Below, one piece after another: positions 10,863 to 22,199 of a DNA stretch of 64,000 nucleotides (positions are counted from its first letter, which is position 1; each line of letters opens with the position of its first letter). The DNA is taken from contig NW_003216689.1 in assembly GCF_000006405.1 (NCBI RefSeq), positions 180,439-244,438 of the forward strand. Direction: 5' to 3'. The notes under the pieces were generated by a model, which ran no database searches, had not been told where the DNA came from, and was given only the letters and a program-made list of their open reading frames with translations. The stretch comes from Perkinsus marinus ATCC 50983 (Eukaryota; Perkinsozoa; Perkinsida; Perkinsidae). Both the position numbers and the translations under genes were made by a program.

Positions 10863-13176
10863 GATGGAACCAACATCGGCCGAAGAGTACCGTAAGGAAG
10901 GGAATACCAAGTTAAAGGTAAGGTGTGGTATACCCTCTACCCCTTATTGGTGGTGACACAGGCCAAGGACATCCAAGGAGCCATTGATAGCTACACTCAT
11001 GCTATCGATATGAAGCCTGAGGACCACCTAGCATGGTAAGGGGTCTTTCCATGGCTTCAGTAACATGGTCATTACAGGTCCAACCGATCAGCGGCTTTCT
11101 CTGTCGATGGCTCTTATGACAAGGCCTTGGCTGATGGTTTGAAGTGTGTCGAGTTGGCCCCTTTTTGGAGTAAGGGACACCATCGGGTGGGCTCAGCATT
11201 GCAGTCTATGGGGAGGTAGGACGGTGTTTATAGGGTTAGAGGGGCACCTTATGGACAGGTACCAAGAGGCTATTGACCATCTCGATGCAGCCATCAAGAC
11301 TTGTACTGAGGTAATGCTAATAGGAGGAGGAGATGCTTATGGTAGTTGATGGTCATCTTAGGGGGACATTGCCAATCTAAAGGCCTTGAGGGATGCTTGC
11401 AAGGGCCTATCAGTTGAGAAGAGGCTCCTTGGGGCATGGAAAGGAACTGTCACAGAGCAGCTTGGTGGATACTCTCAAGTAGGATAGTGTACGACTTATG
11501 TTCTATCGTTGGTCTGTTGTCAGGTTATGCAGTTTGAGGAGGGCCATAAGATGCATGTGATGGTCATGGGCCAATCTCAAGAGGCCAGCTATATGGTGGA
11601 TGCTGCTAGGGACCCCGCTCTTCTCAACATCCATCTTGCCATCGATGGTGACCAAGGGCCTAATGTGCCGTAATACTGAGGGCGAAAGGGCTTTATAAAC
11701 TCAGTAGTCGTAGTAGATGTTCCTGTAAGATTTGGTCGTCCGTAGTATGGAGGTATTGATGGTGTCGGGAGCGGGTATTGAACCCGCGACCTGCGGATTA
11801 TTGGCATGCCCATGCATCATGCTAAGCTGTTCTGTAGATATATCATCCGCTTTACTGATGAAACTACGCTCGAGATGTGCTGTCCTTATCTTACTCCCGA
11901 GATTCCGACTAAGTTTGAAGGGCCGGGTCTGGTGACAATGAAGAAGGTAGGCGCCATTCTAGGCCCTCTACCATCATCCCGTGCCTTTCAAGTTACCCGA
12001 TGGTGAGAAGGTTGATGTCGATGAAGGCAAGTGGGTGGACTCCCCGGAGTTGGAGGAGATCAGAAAGCTCGATGAGAGGACTAAGGTACCATAGTCGTGC
12101 CATAGAGGGTTTCATAATGTGGGAGCTAGGTCCTTCGATACATGAGGGAATTTAGTGATATCCTCATAAAGGCTAAGGAGAACAACGATGATGATGATGG
12201 GGAGGTAGGGACTGCTAGTAGTGGTCCTGGTCTTGTCGGAGAGGGATATGCTCAGTTGCCTCCCACCAAAGGTGCTACGGATGAGGAAATAAGGGCCAAC
12301 AAACAGGTGTTGAAGATGATGTCTGTGAATGTGAAGGTGAGAGGCTTATCGAGGTGTGATGGTATGTTCAGGTCGGCACTTATCCTAGGTAAATGCGGTG
12401 GAGGCGCGGTATGGAAGTCCAGTGGCACAAGCTGTGTTTTTGCTAGTGGCCCAGTGCCAAACTCCGAAGGTAGCTTATGAAGGGGCGGCCCTGTTGTTGA
12501 CTGCTATGTTCAGGATCATGAGTTGGAGAGTGCATCGGATGAGTTGCGGAAGCTGATGTTGGAGGTTGGCCTCATTGATGAGGCTAGTCTAGAAGAGACC
12601 AGGAAGAAGTTTAGGGAGGCGAACAAGGTGGGAAGTGTCGAGGGAATGGTATTGAAATTCCTCTCTGGTCAGTTCATGCAGGACCAGACAGCAGCTGCGG
12701 CAGGCGGTGTGCAGGGAGCTCCTCCTTCGGATGGGCGTACCGAAGCCACTCGAGCTAGGCTCCAAAAGAAGCTCGAGAGCAGGCAGGCTGCAGAGAAGGC
12801 AGCTGCTACTGTGGAGGGGGCGGGGGGCAGCGCTAATGGTAGGGAGGGAGGGATGATGGATAGGGATGATGGATAGGGATGATGGGGTTTAGGTAAGAAG
12901 GCTTCGAAAAAGAAGAGTAATAAGAAGAAGTCAGACGTGAGCAAAGCCAGCGAGGGTAGTTCAGAAGAGGCGAAGGTGGGCAGTACACCTACGGAGGAAA
13001 TGCGTGGGGAAAACTCAAGTGAAGACGAGAAGGCAAGAGTGAACGAAGAAGGTAGTGGCATCACTATGGAGGACTCGATGAGTTATGAGAAGCTGTTGTC
13101 TGTCGGACTGGTGGTCGCCGCTGCTGCTGTCGGAGGTGTTATACTGTATCGCAAGTATTTTAGTAAGAAGGAGTGA
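10863..13176 (+). CDS. Tail-anchored TPR protein with central lipocalin-like domain
   Basis: The N-terminal part, spliced over short GT-AG introns (for example 10919-10963), is a three-unit TPR: EEYRKEGNTKLK, AIDSYTHAIDMKPEDHLAW, ALADGLKCVELAPFW, YQEAIDHLDAAIKTC. It resembles chaperone-binding TPR domains. A central domain (LLGAWKGTVTEQLGGYSQ to RFTDETTLEMCCPYLTP and FEGPGLVTMKK) has the WxG start and DETTLxMCxP end seen in small lipocalin-like domains. An acidic linker, helical region and Lys-rich segment follow. The protein ends in a hydrophobic segment LLSVGLVVAAAAVGGVILY plus basic residues, a typical tail anchor. The frame changes near 12510, so either an unrecognised splice or a sequence error lies there. 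A cytosol-facing co-chaperone on an organelle membrane is my inference. Confidence 0.72.
11759..11830 (-). repeat. Truncated tRNA-like sequence (SINE-type) in an intron
   Basis: Read on the minus strand, GCGGGTTCAATACCCGC is a perfect T-arm with the pol III B-box, followed by acceptor-like CTCCCGACACC. The matching 5' acceptor and a good D-arm are missing. It lies inside a roughly 180 nt intron (about 11656-11837) of the TPR gene. Confidence 0.6.
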
Positions 13177-13306
13177 TTAGTTTCGTATCTTGCACTCTTG
13201 CATTTCCTCAACGCAACTGAGAATCCTACCAACTACTGTTCCTTGTCGTATATTTACAGACACTTCATCATCCCGTCATCTCGGGTTGTTGTTGTTGTTG
13301 TTGTTT

Positions 13307-13324
13307 AATTTTATGGCGCAGTGG
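13307..13324 (+). repeat. GGCGCAGTGG element (family C) before a start codon
   Basis: AATTTTATGGCGCAGTGG matches the U2AF intron sequence at 38487-38503 (AATTTTGTGGCGCAGCGG) except for two bases. It is 20 bp upstream of the nuclease start and follows a GTT trinucleotide run (13286-13304). It may be part of a 5'UTR intron. Confidence 0.5.
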
Positions 13325-13343
13325 TCAGATTGATTTTGTATGA

Positions 13344-14894
13344 ATGGGCGTTAATGGTCTATGGGCTACCCTCAGTAAAGGGCATCCACACATCTTCACA
13401 CGAATCCCCTTGCCTCCCTATGCTGCTAGTAACATCACTCGTAGTAGCCTATTAGAAGGCCGTCAGCTGTATGTTGATGCTACCATGTTCCTTTATCGAT
13501 TCACTTCTTCATCGCGACGATTGTCTATGACACAAGTCATGGACAGATTCAGTCGGCTCAGTTTCGCGTTGAAACTCCTGTCGGGCCGTAGACCGATATT
13601 CGTATTAGATGCGAAACCCTCTAAGATAAAGCAACGGCATTGTTTGAATCAGCGTTGGGCAGTGAGGACGGCCTATGCTGCTGCTGCTCTAGCCAAGGTG
13701 GAGAAGGAGTACAGTGATGAAGAGGAAACAGGAGGGGTGTCGCCGCCACCCCCACCTCCTCCAGCTCATGTTGATCTACGTTTGGGTGTGTGGTGGACCT
13801 GTATGTGGCGTAACTTCTTTGCACGAGGCCTGTCCCTGTGTAGAGCACCGGATGGATGGGACGCTGAGGCAGTGTGTGCAAAGTTGGCAGCGAGATGTAA
13901 TGGTGTTGTGGTGAGTGAGGATGGTGATGCTCTGGCCTTCGGGGCTCCAGCCATACTACGTAACGTATGGAGGTATCGTATTCTTGATGACGATGATGAG
14001 CCCTCGGCTGAGCTGGTAGAGCGGGCTGCGGTGGAGGAGGCACTTGGGGTCACTTCGAGGCAGTTTGTGGAGGTCTGTGTCCTGGCTGGATGCGACTTCG
14101 CTTCTCATTTGCCTAACTTGGGCTTTACAGTGGCCTCCCGGGCTATGAGGGAACATAAAGGGATTGAGGAGTACCTCCGTCAGCGAGAACTCAACGATCA
14201 ACAATTCAGGATGATTAAACTGTTCGCCTTGGGTTTCGATTGGAAGGCGGCAGTAGAGTGTTTTGATAAGGATATGGCAGAGGAGGAGGTGCGATCGTTA
14301 GTGAGGACGGACCATGATCGGGCGATAGCGGCTACGTGTCTGCTATATGGAGCGAGAGATTCGTTGCCTGCAGGGATCGACCGAATCAGTGCAATACTAA
14401 ATTTATGTCGGGAGGCGATTTTGCGGCGCATGACGAATATTCTGGAGCCCACTTTGGACCCGGAGGCCTTCTTTGCTGATAATCCGTGGCGACAGCAGTT
14501 CGCCTACTTGACGTTCTCTCACGTGTGTCGGAAAAGTGCCATTGAAGGCGGCATTTTCGCGGCGCGTGACGGTGTTGGGATGAAGCAATATGTAGGGGGA
14601 AAGGGGAGGATCTTTGATAGGCAGAGAAGGAAGAGACCGAAAGACAGATTGGAGATGGAAAATTGGCGTATGACAAGAGTCTTTGAGCCGAGTTTGAGTT
14701 TGGAAGATATGCCTCCTCTTATGATATACTTTGGGCCGTGGCGGTACAGGATGGCCTACATTGCACGCAGGGAGGCTGAGGCTGGGAGTATCTTGAGGTC
14801 GACTGTGAAAGATACAGAAGAGGTCAAGAGGTGCCTTGTCATAGAAGAGGAGTCCATCGCTTCTTGTACGACACATAAGTGTGCCGTGGACTGA
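13344..14894 (+). CDS. XPG/FEN1-family structure-specific nuclease
   Basis: A 516-residue intronless protein. The start MGVNGLWATLSKGHP is the classic XPG N-terminal block, followed by LYVDATMFLYRF (residues about 40-51, with the conserved metal-binding Asp) and RPIFVLDAKPSKIK. The XPG-I region has GWDAEAVCAKLA and VVVSEDGDALAFGA, carrying the acidic metal ligands, and then VCVLAGCDFASHLPNLGF (helix-hairpin-helix start). These enzymes cut flap, bubble or nicked DNA in replication and repair. The C-terminal 200 residues are not typical of FEN1 or EXO1 and I do not recognise them. A proline run PPPPPPP sits near residue 140 in the linker. The lack of introns is unusual in this window. Which XPG subfamily it belongs to is unclear. 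Confidence 0.88.
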   Translation: MGVNGLWATLSKGHPHIFTRIPLPPYAASNITRSSLLEGRQLYVDATMFLYRFTSSSRRLSMTQVMDRFSRLSFALKLLSGRRPIFVLDAKPSKIKQRHCLNQRWAVRTAYAAAALAKVEKEYSDEEETGGVSPPPPPPPAHVDLRLGVWWTCMWRNFFARGLSLCRAPDGWDAEAVCAKLAARCNGVVVSEDGDALAFGAPAILRNVWRYRILDDDDEPSAELVERAAVEEALGVTSRQFVEVCVLAGCDFASHLPNLGFTVASRAMREHKGIEEYLRQRELNDQQFRMIKLFALGFDWKAAVECFDKDMAEEEVRSLVRTDHDRAIAATCLLYGARDSLPAGIDRISAILNLCREAILRRMTNILEPTLDPEAFFADNPWRQQFAYLTFSHVCRKSAIEGGIFAARDGVGMKQYVGGKGRIFDRQRRKRPKDRLEMENWRMTRVFEPSLSLEDMPPLMIYFGPWRYRMAYIARREAEAGSILRSTVKDTEEVKRCLVIEEESIASCTTHKCAVD

Positions 14895-14935
14895 CTCCTC
14901 CTCCTTTCCCATCGTACCTGGCAGCAGCAACAGCA

Positions 14936-14961
14936 GGTAGTAGTAGTAGTAGTAGTAGTAT
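14936..14961. repeat. TAG trinucleotide run
   Basis: About nine TAG units downstream of the nuclease stop; no apparent function. Confidence 0.7.
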
Positions 14962-15123
14962 CGTGAGGCGGTAGTGAATACACCTTGTCCTTTTCAGACG
15001 TAATTACAGCAGTCTCTCCTCCGAGCAGTCAGCTCATCATGATGATGATCTTGTCTAATTTAATATTAGGTTTCGTGAATTAATATAACAGAGGTTGTTT
15101 CGTTGTCATGTTCATTAATGTGT

Positions 15124-15190
15124 CTTAGCCGGGGATCGAACTTGCAACCTGTGGTGTGTAGTCTTGCCATCGATACTGCTTGACCATATT
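15124..15190 (-). repeat. Degenerate tRNA-like sequence upstream of CLC gene 1
   Basis: On the minus strand GTTGCAAGTTCGATCCCCGG resembles a T-arm with B-box and is followed by GACACAT. Upstream of it, TGGTCAAGCAGTATCGATGG resembles a D-arm with A-box. Arms do not pair well enough for a functional tRNA. It is best read as a tRNA-derived SINE remnant. Confidence 0.5.
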
Positions 15191-15234
15191 ACCTGATAGC
15201 GCTTCCGACTCCCTCTATCAGGGTTCTATCTTAT

Positions 15235-18036
15235 ATGCCCAAGGCCGGCACTTATACAGCGAGATCCATCGTGGACCTATTCGGTACTGTCCTCCTCCTC
15301 TTCCTTCTCCTATTGTTGCTGCTGTTGTCACCAACACCTTCGTAGGGACGTTCGATGATGTGCCCCATGGGACCTCAGAAGGGGTCCGATTCTCTTCCTC
15401 AGCAGCAGCAGCTGCCAATGCGAGGAGAGGGGCTGACGGCTCTAAAGGCGTTGCTGCTTCCAACGTCTTCGTCACGGCTCATGCTTTGAGTTTCAGAAAG
15501 AGGCTCAGGTCGGAAAGGGCATCAGCAATTTGCCACCGCGCGCCACAAAAATGTTTTCAGATACATAGTCGCTTGCTGCCAACCGTCCCAGTGGATCTTG
15601 CTGGCGCTCTTGGGCTTCGTCACGGCCGTATTGGCCTTCACAATTGAGCTTTCTGTCACTAAAATGTGGGTGTCTCTTTGAGATGTATAGATTGATAGGA
15701 GTCCTCTCAGATACGAACTCCGAGCGGAGTACCTGCCAGTGTGGGCGTGGTTACTAACAGCAGCCGTACTAGCAGCATTCGCTGTACTGTGCGTGTAGGT
15801 CTCTAATGATATCCTCCCTCCTGTAAAGCTTTCCTCAGCCACATAGGCTCACCGGCAGCAGCAGGGTCGGGCATCCCCGAGATGAAGGTTACTCTTACTG
15901 GAGAGGATGTTGACGATTTCCTATCACTTCGTCGGTGTCTTCACCCTTGCTATCCTATAAGGGCTGTCGTTCATCAGGTACTCTCTTTGCGAAGACCTTT
16001 GGTTTAGTTGCTGTGCAAGCGGCTGGGCTCTCCCTAGGCAGCGAGGGGCCCTTTGTAAGGAGAGGCGGAGGAGGACAGCTGCTGCTGCTGTCGCCGATAT
16101 CAATGATGTTTTCCTGTCAGATACACATCGCTGGCTGCGTGGCTGTAGCGTTGTGTACGTATCTCCCACAGGCTTGGTTTTACAGGTCAGACTCGGCCGT
16201 CAATCTATGAGATATCTTGGAATCTTCACTGTGCGCAGATACATCAACGTCGAGACCTATCGACTGCAGTTACTAGCGGTAGCTGTGAGTGCTGGTGTGA
16301 CGGCAACCTTCGGAGCACCAGTGGGAGGTGTATTATTCTCGATAGAAGTAGGGACATCTACTGCGTTATCAGCTTAGTATTGTCATTTAAGGTTACCGCA
16401 ACTTTCTTTTTCGTATCGTCATTATGGAAAGGATTCTACACAGCAATTGCTTGTATGGTTGTGTTCAGGCTAGCACGCCTTGTGGTAGGTTTAGGAACGC
16501 CTTGACTGTTGGGAATTGCTCCTCCTCTCAGCCCGTGATCGAGCTCTTTCAAATTGACACGCTCCCACCCTTAACTATCACTCTGGAGATCTTCGCCTTC
16601 ATCATATTAGCGGTCCTCTGTGGGGTTCTATCTGGCGTCATAGTGTGAGAGTCGGCACCGATGTATACTCCCCGTACACAGCCGACTTGTTAGGTTCTTC
16701 GTCGGTGTCCTAAATTCTATCACCAAGAGGTTTCCCATCCCCATGCGTTATGTTTGGGTAACAGGAGTTGCCCTCGTCGACGCCGGAGTTGCATACGCGT
16801 ACTACAGTTGTGGAAGGTTCTGATGATAGTCATCATATAGGTCTCCATTGCTGTGGCAGTTGGATAGGGGGCTCCTTGGCGACATGCTTGTTGTATCCCA
16901 TCACGAGGCGGCCAATGATGTCATTAACCAGGCGGGGAATCTTGCAGTAGGTTAGTGTCGGTGCGTACCTGGCTAAATATGATGTGTTTTCAGATTGTCT
17001 TCATCGCTAAGATATGCCTGATGATTGTGTCCATGAGTTGTAGTACTTCTACTCTAAGTCGTTATCATGAATGAACGCTGTTGTCAGGTTGGGTGCCAAC
17101 AGGGCTCTTTCTCCCAGTATTCACCATTGGAGCGGTATGGGGTCGTCTCTATGGGCTTTTAGTACACGAACTGTTAGCCCAAAGCTATGCCTTCGCACCG
17201 CCTGCTGTGTATTGATATCGTACTACTTCATAGTAATTGTATCTCCTTTACCTCAGGTACGCTCTAGTAGGCGCGATATGTCTTACTGCTGGAGTTACTC
17301 GGACCATCTCGGTGGCCGTTATTGCATTTGAGCTTACTGGGCACATCCACCAGATGTCTGTTATCGTCATAAGTCCGCACTTCTAGTAATAGCATTGGTA
17401 CTGGTTATTTGTAGGTACAGTAGTAGCATATGCAGTAGCAGCGTTATTTACTACCTCGATCTATGATGTCCTCCTCCACTTGAAGGGGCTTCCATACGTA
17501 CCACATTTGCGTCCCCCAGAACTGTAAGAAACGGATGGTGACACGGCTTGAGCATCTATGGCAGGTATCACCATCGTATCGGTGATCTACTACAACCAGT
17601 TCCCGAATCTGCATGTATTTTTCTTGTCCGACAGGATGATACCACTCTTTCTCTAACTCAGCAGCCGAGCCTTTGGAACGCCTACACCGCCTTGAGGTGA
17701 TTATCCCTCTACATTGAAACATCTTGTGATCGCTGTTGTCAGCAACTCGCCCAACCCGTGCCCTATGATACCCATCGTCACGCGCCACGAAAATGGTGGG
17801 CTCAAGCTAGCTGGTAGGCAGAAGGCATGCTTGGTCTCCTGCAGTGTCCGCAAGGTATAATACCAACACACCAGATAGAAGGTGAAATTCTGTCGGCTAT
17901 GAAAGCCGTGATTCCAAACGGAGTATCAGTGCTGGACAATACGATCATTTCAGAGAATAGCCAGATGCTGTCTCAGCAGCAGCTCGCTGTGCTAGGTAGG
18001 GTCTATACGATTTCAGAAAGCTGTATTTTTTGCTGA
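15235..18036 (+). CDS. CLC-type chloride channel/transporter, gene 1
   Basis: A multi-exon CLC anion channel or Cl-/H+ exchanger of a cell membrane. The start MPKAGTYTARSIVDLFG (15235) is followed by an intron and TFDDVP, matching CLC gene 2 (DLFG/TYDDVP). CLC signature blocks then appear in order on short exons: ILLALLGFVTAVLAFTIEL (15590-15650), AAGSGIPEMKVTL (15866), FGLVAVQAAGLSLGSEGPFV (15985-16050), FGAPVGGVLFSIE (16305-16350), GSFSPVFTIGAVWGRLYG (17103-17155) and TAGVTRTISVAVIAFELTG (17290-17340). These include the GSGIPE and GxEGP selectivity motifs. A cytoplasmic tail extends to about 18036, but I cannot find the second CBS motif that gene 2 has. Introns are 40-110 nt; one (15509-15560) carries the GCGCCAC element. 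The 3' end is uncertain. Confidence 0.85.
15509..15560 (+). repeat. 52 nt intron carrying family C element
   Basis: GT-AG intron in CLC gene 1 between KRLR and YIVACC. Its body holds CCGCGCGCCACAAAAATG, the same core as in introns at 29802 and near 17780. Confidence 0.7.
17777..17796 (+). repeat. Family C element near the CLC gene 1 tail
   Basis: GTCACGCGCCACGAAAATGG is nearly identical to the intron element at 29818-29833. The stretch reads as intron between tail exons of CLC gene 1. Confidence 0.6.
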
Positions 18037-18399
18037 TCAGATGAGAGCACCCCGATCGGTCGAGCAGTGGACTGGAACCCTCTAACTGTAACCCATACGA
18101 TGCCAACAGCTCGAGTGCAGTGAGTCGCTGGGTCGAAGCTGGAGTTTATAATTTGAATACTAGCGAATGTCCGAAACCTCCAACACGCCTTGGTGTTGAG
18201 GGAGATGAGGAACTTTGCGAAGCATTATAAAGATAATGCTTTCGTAGGCATGCTTTTCCAACGACATTCGGCAGAATTAAAGAAATTGTAACTAGTGGTA
18301 CTGCTTCGACTCGACAGTGTAATGACCAGCTCTCACTGGTGCTACGAGTCGAGTAGTTGGATAACACATGAGTTCACAGGAGCGGGCATAACCTCCTCC

Positions 18400-21040
18400 A
18401 ACTTATCAAGGTAACTTATTGGAATCTTGGACATGGCAACACACACGTGAAGGGGTAAATGATGATATCATCGGTATTCGATGATACCAGAAGGGTATCC
18501 TCATCAATAGCAAGTCCGAACTATTCAACCCAACAACCTCGATAGTAATGGGCTTAAATGCCCACAGAATTGTTTGAACATACAGCCTGCATCTGCAGAA
18601 GGGCAACAACGTAATCTTTATACGGGAAGCTCAACACATCAGACGGATATAAAACCAGTAGTGGAACTGAACCTACGGACAGAATTGATTTGAGATATTT
18701 CGGTTCAGAACTTCGAGGCACTTCTTAAGAATCCGTTTGTGTAATAAATGATTGTATGAAAAGATACACCCTCTCATCACCATCAACAGTGAGTGATGAA
18801 AGGACAGTAACATAACTGAAGACTTAGTCGCTATACTTGGTTACGACTAGCTCTCGCGTACAGGATCATCTAGCTGTGCTTCAAAAGTCTTGCCTTCGCT
18901 CTCGACATCCGTCATCTGGCTCTCCGTCTCGCTAGCTATTTTTGAGCCTTTGTGGGAGAGGAAGCTCGGTGAGCACCAGGCAGTGTTGATGGCAACACCC
19001 TTATTGGGATCATCGTCCTCCCTCGCGGGCTTCCGATGCCGGAATATGGGCCAGAAGCAGATGATAGCCTTCGGGATCGTCTTGTTGTGAGTCTCATCCA
19101 ACCGCTCATTCTCGGCCTCGAGTTTATCTCGTATGCCGTTACCATGTCGGAATATAATAACACCAGCCAGGATGACCACCAGGCAGACCCATTCGAACCA
19201 GGTGATGGTATCGGCACCAATAAGAGGCCAACTAATAAGCGACATGAATGCGGATATGGGTACTGAGAGTTTGAAGCAGACGAAAGTAAGCAAACTTGAA
19301 CCATAGCAGACAAGTAGAAAGACAGTGATGTTGAAGCAGACGTTGATAACCATGAACACAACAAAGGCGGGCATTGCACCTTGTGCGTGTAGGAGCGTTT
19401 GGAAGCCCTCTCCCATCACATCAAGTACATTGTCAGACGTCCTGGATAGCTCTATCAATATGGAAACTGGGAATACCCAAATTATACCAAACGTATTATT
19501 TGAACTGCCCACAGCGAAGACGTTAAGTTTTTTATTTTTGTAGCCATGTTTCTCAGCGTATTGAGAATAATCACGAAACATAGCCTCCCTGATAACCTGA
19601 GCTAAGGCCTGGAAGAAGGTTGACATGAGGCAGAGGACTGACATAGCAGCGCCACTCGATCCACCAGATGCGGACGAGAAGACGGCAGAAACGATTGTCA
19701 TTGCAACAACCATGGTCACTCCAAGCAGCTCTTCGGAAACGTACTGTCTTCCCAGTAGAATGCAGGACCACATAAGTGTGAAAGGTACCATACCTTGTTG
19801 AAGTAAATTGAACAGAATAATCGATAGGAACGGTTGAGTGAGATACATAAGATTATCCCCTAGTACGTCTCCCATAGATGAGAAGAAGGTGTATTTGATG
19901 CCGGGCAATTTACTCCACCATCGCCAGAAGCCTTTTTTAGACTCATCGACATCTTTACGTGGAGTCCATACCCAAAGAAACTCCTCCTTAGTCATGATGT
20001 CTTTATGCGTGAGCTTACTCACGATCCACAGAATGATGAGAAGCGACCAGTAGGTGGTGAAATACACGTACTGGCTTATAATGCAGGTAACATAGCCTGC
20101 CGCATCTCCCAAAGGCTCTGATCTAATCTTTCCCGCGATGATATTAAGAGTCCCCAAAGTCACAAGGAGGACGATAAGAGTGGGGATAAGTAACTTATGC
20201 CACGTGAATCGGTCACGCCAGGAGGATCTCTCCTCCATCACCGACGTACTATCAGCTGGGGTGGTCCCGCTGCCGCTACTGCTGCTATTTAAATGTTCCG
20301 AGGTCACTGCAGAAAACGACATTCCTGAGTGTTACAAAAATTAGAATCTGACATGATAGTCAAGCCTCTGGAGTATTCATCGGCATTTCCTAAAGTGAAT
20401 TTTCCGAGTTTCCGCTGTGCTTACTGAGCCAACACAGCGAAGCTACGTGCCCCCAATACGTGGTATTAACCTTCATTGTCGCTCCTAGCTGGGAACCCTG
20501 AGTACACTATACGAGAGATAAGCCCCATCTACAACTACACAAGTACCTCTTTGTCAAAGCGGCTCATGTATTAGATCACCTGAGCTTAACCATGTTATAA
20601 GGCCAGCAGTCCTCACTGGGACGAAACGTTGTGTCGCTGAATTCCGGCCTTAGACAGATTGTGTGCTTGATGCCGAAATATGTTTAGGACGTTGTGCTTG
20701 GATGTTTCGATTTCAATATGTGTTCGATTCATATTCTTTGAGGCGTTCTAATGTGCCTCTTGTAGGTACTTATTCACGATGCTGCGTTTACATTGCCTTT
20801 TTGTATTGGACGGAACAACGCACGTCTTGTTGGGAGTAGTCACGAAGGTCGGAATGCGTCGTTCTGTTAATGATACCATGATTACCCCACCGCTTAGGCT
20901 TCCTTTGACATTTCTCGAGAGCTACTCCCACCCACCGAGTTGAACAGTAGGTCTTCCGTAAAGGATCCAACAGAAGATGACAAGGTAAGGTTGCACGATC
21001 ATCCGTGGCAGTAGCCACGATCATGTGTATCGCGCTAACG
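18400..21040. repeat. Tandem segmental duplication, unit 1 (CRT-like a)
   Basis: This block, holding CRT-like gene a and its flanks, is homologous to 22200-25030. Matches extend beyond the gene on both sides: the 3' flank (GAACCTACGGACAGAATTG near 18668 against GAACCTATGGACAGAATTG near 22426) and the 5' flank (CAGTAGGTCTTCCGTAAAGG near 20944 against TAGTAGAGCTCCCGTAAGG near 24956). Confidence 0.75.
18847..20322 (-). CDS. CRT-like transporter a (drug/metabolite transporter superfamily)
   Basis: A 491-residue intronless membrane protein with about ten hydrophobic segments. It starts MSFSAVTSEHL, has a Ser-rich N-terminus, a first membrane segment (LLIPTLIVLLVTLGTLNIIAG), and then CRT/DMT-type features: FFSSMGDVLGDNLMYLTQPF, LFNLLQQGMVPFTLMWSCIL, VVAMTIVSAVFSS. 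The QQGMVPFTLMWS block corresponds to the first-repeat helix region of the chloroquine-resistance-transporter family (QxSxPxxM...). A pair TWFEWVCLVVILAGVIIF closes the membrane domain before a charged C-terminal tail. The family exports peptides, amino acids or drugs from acidic vacuoles; substrate here is unknown. Its tandem paralogue lies 3.85 kb away on the same strand. Being intronless, it stands out among its neighbours. Confidence 0.75.
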   Translation of the reverse strand: MSFSAVTSEHLNSSSSGSGTTPADSTSVMEERSSWRDRFTWHKLLIPTLIVLLVTLGTLNIIAGKIRSEPLGDAAGYVTCIISQYVYFTTYWSLLIILWIVSKLTHKDIMTKEEFLWVWTPRKDVDESKKGFWRWWSKLPGIKYTFFSSMGDVLGDNLMYLTQPFLSIILFNLLQQGMVPFTLMWSCILLGRQYVSEELLGVTMVVAMTIVSAVFSSASGGSSGAAMSVLCLMSTFFQALAQVIREAMFRDYSQYAEKHGYKNKKLNVFAVGSSNNTFGIIWVFPVSILIELSRTSDNVLDVMGEGFQTLLHAQGAMPAFVVFMVINVCFNITVFLLVCYGSSLLTFVCFKLSVPISAFMSLISWPLIGADTITWFEWVCLVVILAGVIIFRHGNGIRDKLEAENERLDETHNKTIPKAIICFWPIFRHRKPAREDDDPNKGVAINTAWCSPSFLSHKGSKIASETESQMTDVESEGKTFEAQLDDPVRES

Positions 21041-22199
21041 GCTCGTGTCGGTGTTGCATTAGAACATGAACGAAGTGTTGTTTCATCTGAGTAGCAGCTT
21101 TCGAAAACTCTCGACCAGCCGTATTGCGTTCGTCGAGTGGATGTGCCTTTTCCAGACTAACCTCGAGCTTTCTGAGCTTCGGAGACGTTCCCTTGGCAAT
21201 GTTGTAGACGATGTGCCGTCTACCTCCCCTCCCCACTACGATGAGGAAATTGACAGCACTATCGGTGTAAGCCCGCGGGTCAGCTCGTTAATGCTAAGCC
21301 TTTTGTTCTGATCAGTCTATATGATGGTCTTTTTGCTATCTCGTTCGTCCAGGATGAACAAGAAGATTGAAAGATAACGATAAAGTTCGCTGACAGTCTA
21401 AAATGGCAAGTTTTGGTCAGTGTCGCTCCCTTTGCAGTACTGTCCTCAAGTGAGCGGCTATTGTGAACTTCTTACACCTTTCTGAGTTCTTATATCTGCT
21501 CCTATTGCAAAGACGCATGAGTGGTTCGTTGACTCGTATTGTAAGCTTTACGCTAGTTCGATCTCAGTGCTTTGCTGTTGAGTTCAGTTGAATGTTAGGC
21601 AGGGCTTGGGTTTTATTCCTGGCAGCGGTGACTTGCAAACAGTTCATAATCGTCTCACCAAAACTCCGTGCCTCAACAACGTCGGGTGAGATCTTTGGAG
21701 CTGAAGAGGATACGATGCGGTAGCCACCACTCATATGTTTGGTACTAGCAGCAGTAAAGGTAGTGTTTGGGATGCGTCTCTCTCCTGCGGATGACGACTC
21801 GACTCGTGAGCAGACATCAGATAGAAAGGTGGTTATTGAATAGGTAGTACACAGCGCATGCACTCACAGCGCATGCACTCACAGCGTTCGAGGCGTGCGC
21901 AACAGAGAATTATCGGATTATCACGGATTGGTCAATTGCGGCTATAATAGAGAACGCGATCTCATTTGGAGGAGCACAACCGAAACGTGAGGCTAACACG
22001 ATGATTATCTCAAGACATTTTATATTCGTATATAACCTAGCTGGAGATTTATCAAGAGAGCTACACTTTGCGCGCTTCTCAATATTGCCGCGCAGAAAAT
22101 CTCGGTGGCCGACGAAAATTTCTCTTAGACGACATCAAGAGAAGATCTCTCGCCGTTGCCACAGAAAGGCACCCCCAAAACCATGAGCAAGTAGAGAAG
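21041..22199. other. Spacer between the two duplicated CRT-like units
   Basis: No recognisable gene. A minus-strand open frame at 21564-21863 has no identifiable motif. A short direct repeat, CAGCGCATGCACTCA twice, lies at 21851-21882. Confidence 0.45.

Noticed and set aside
11732-11935. Plus-strand open frame with GAGIEPATCG
   Set aside because: This peptide is what a tRNA 3' half gives when translated antisense. The region is an intron with a tRNA-like fragment.
18060-18110. GGACTGGAACCC as a possible tRNA-like B-box
   Set aside because: No arms can be paired around it and there is no tail similar to the other tRNA-like fragments.
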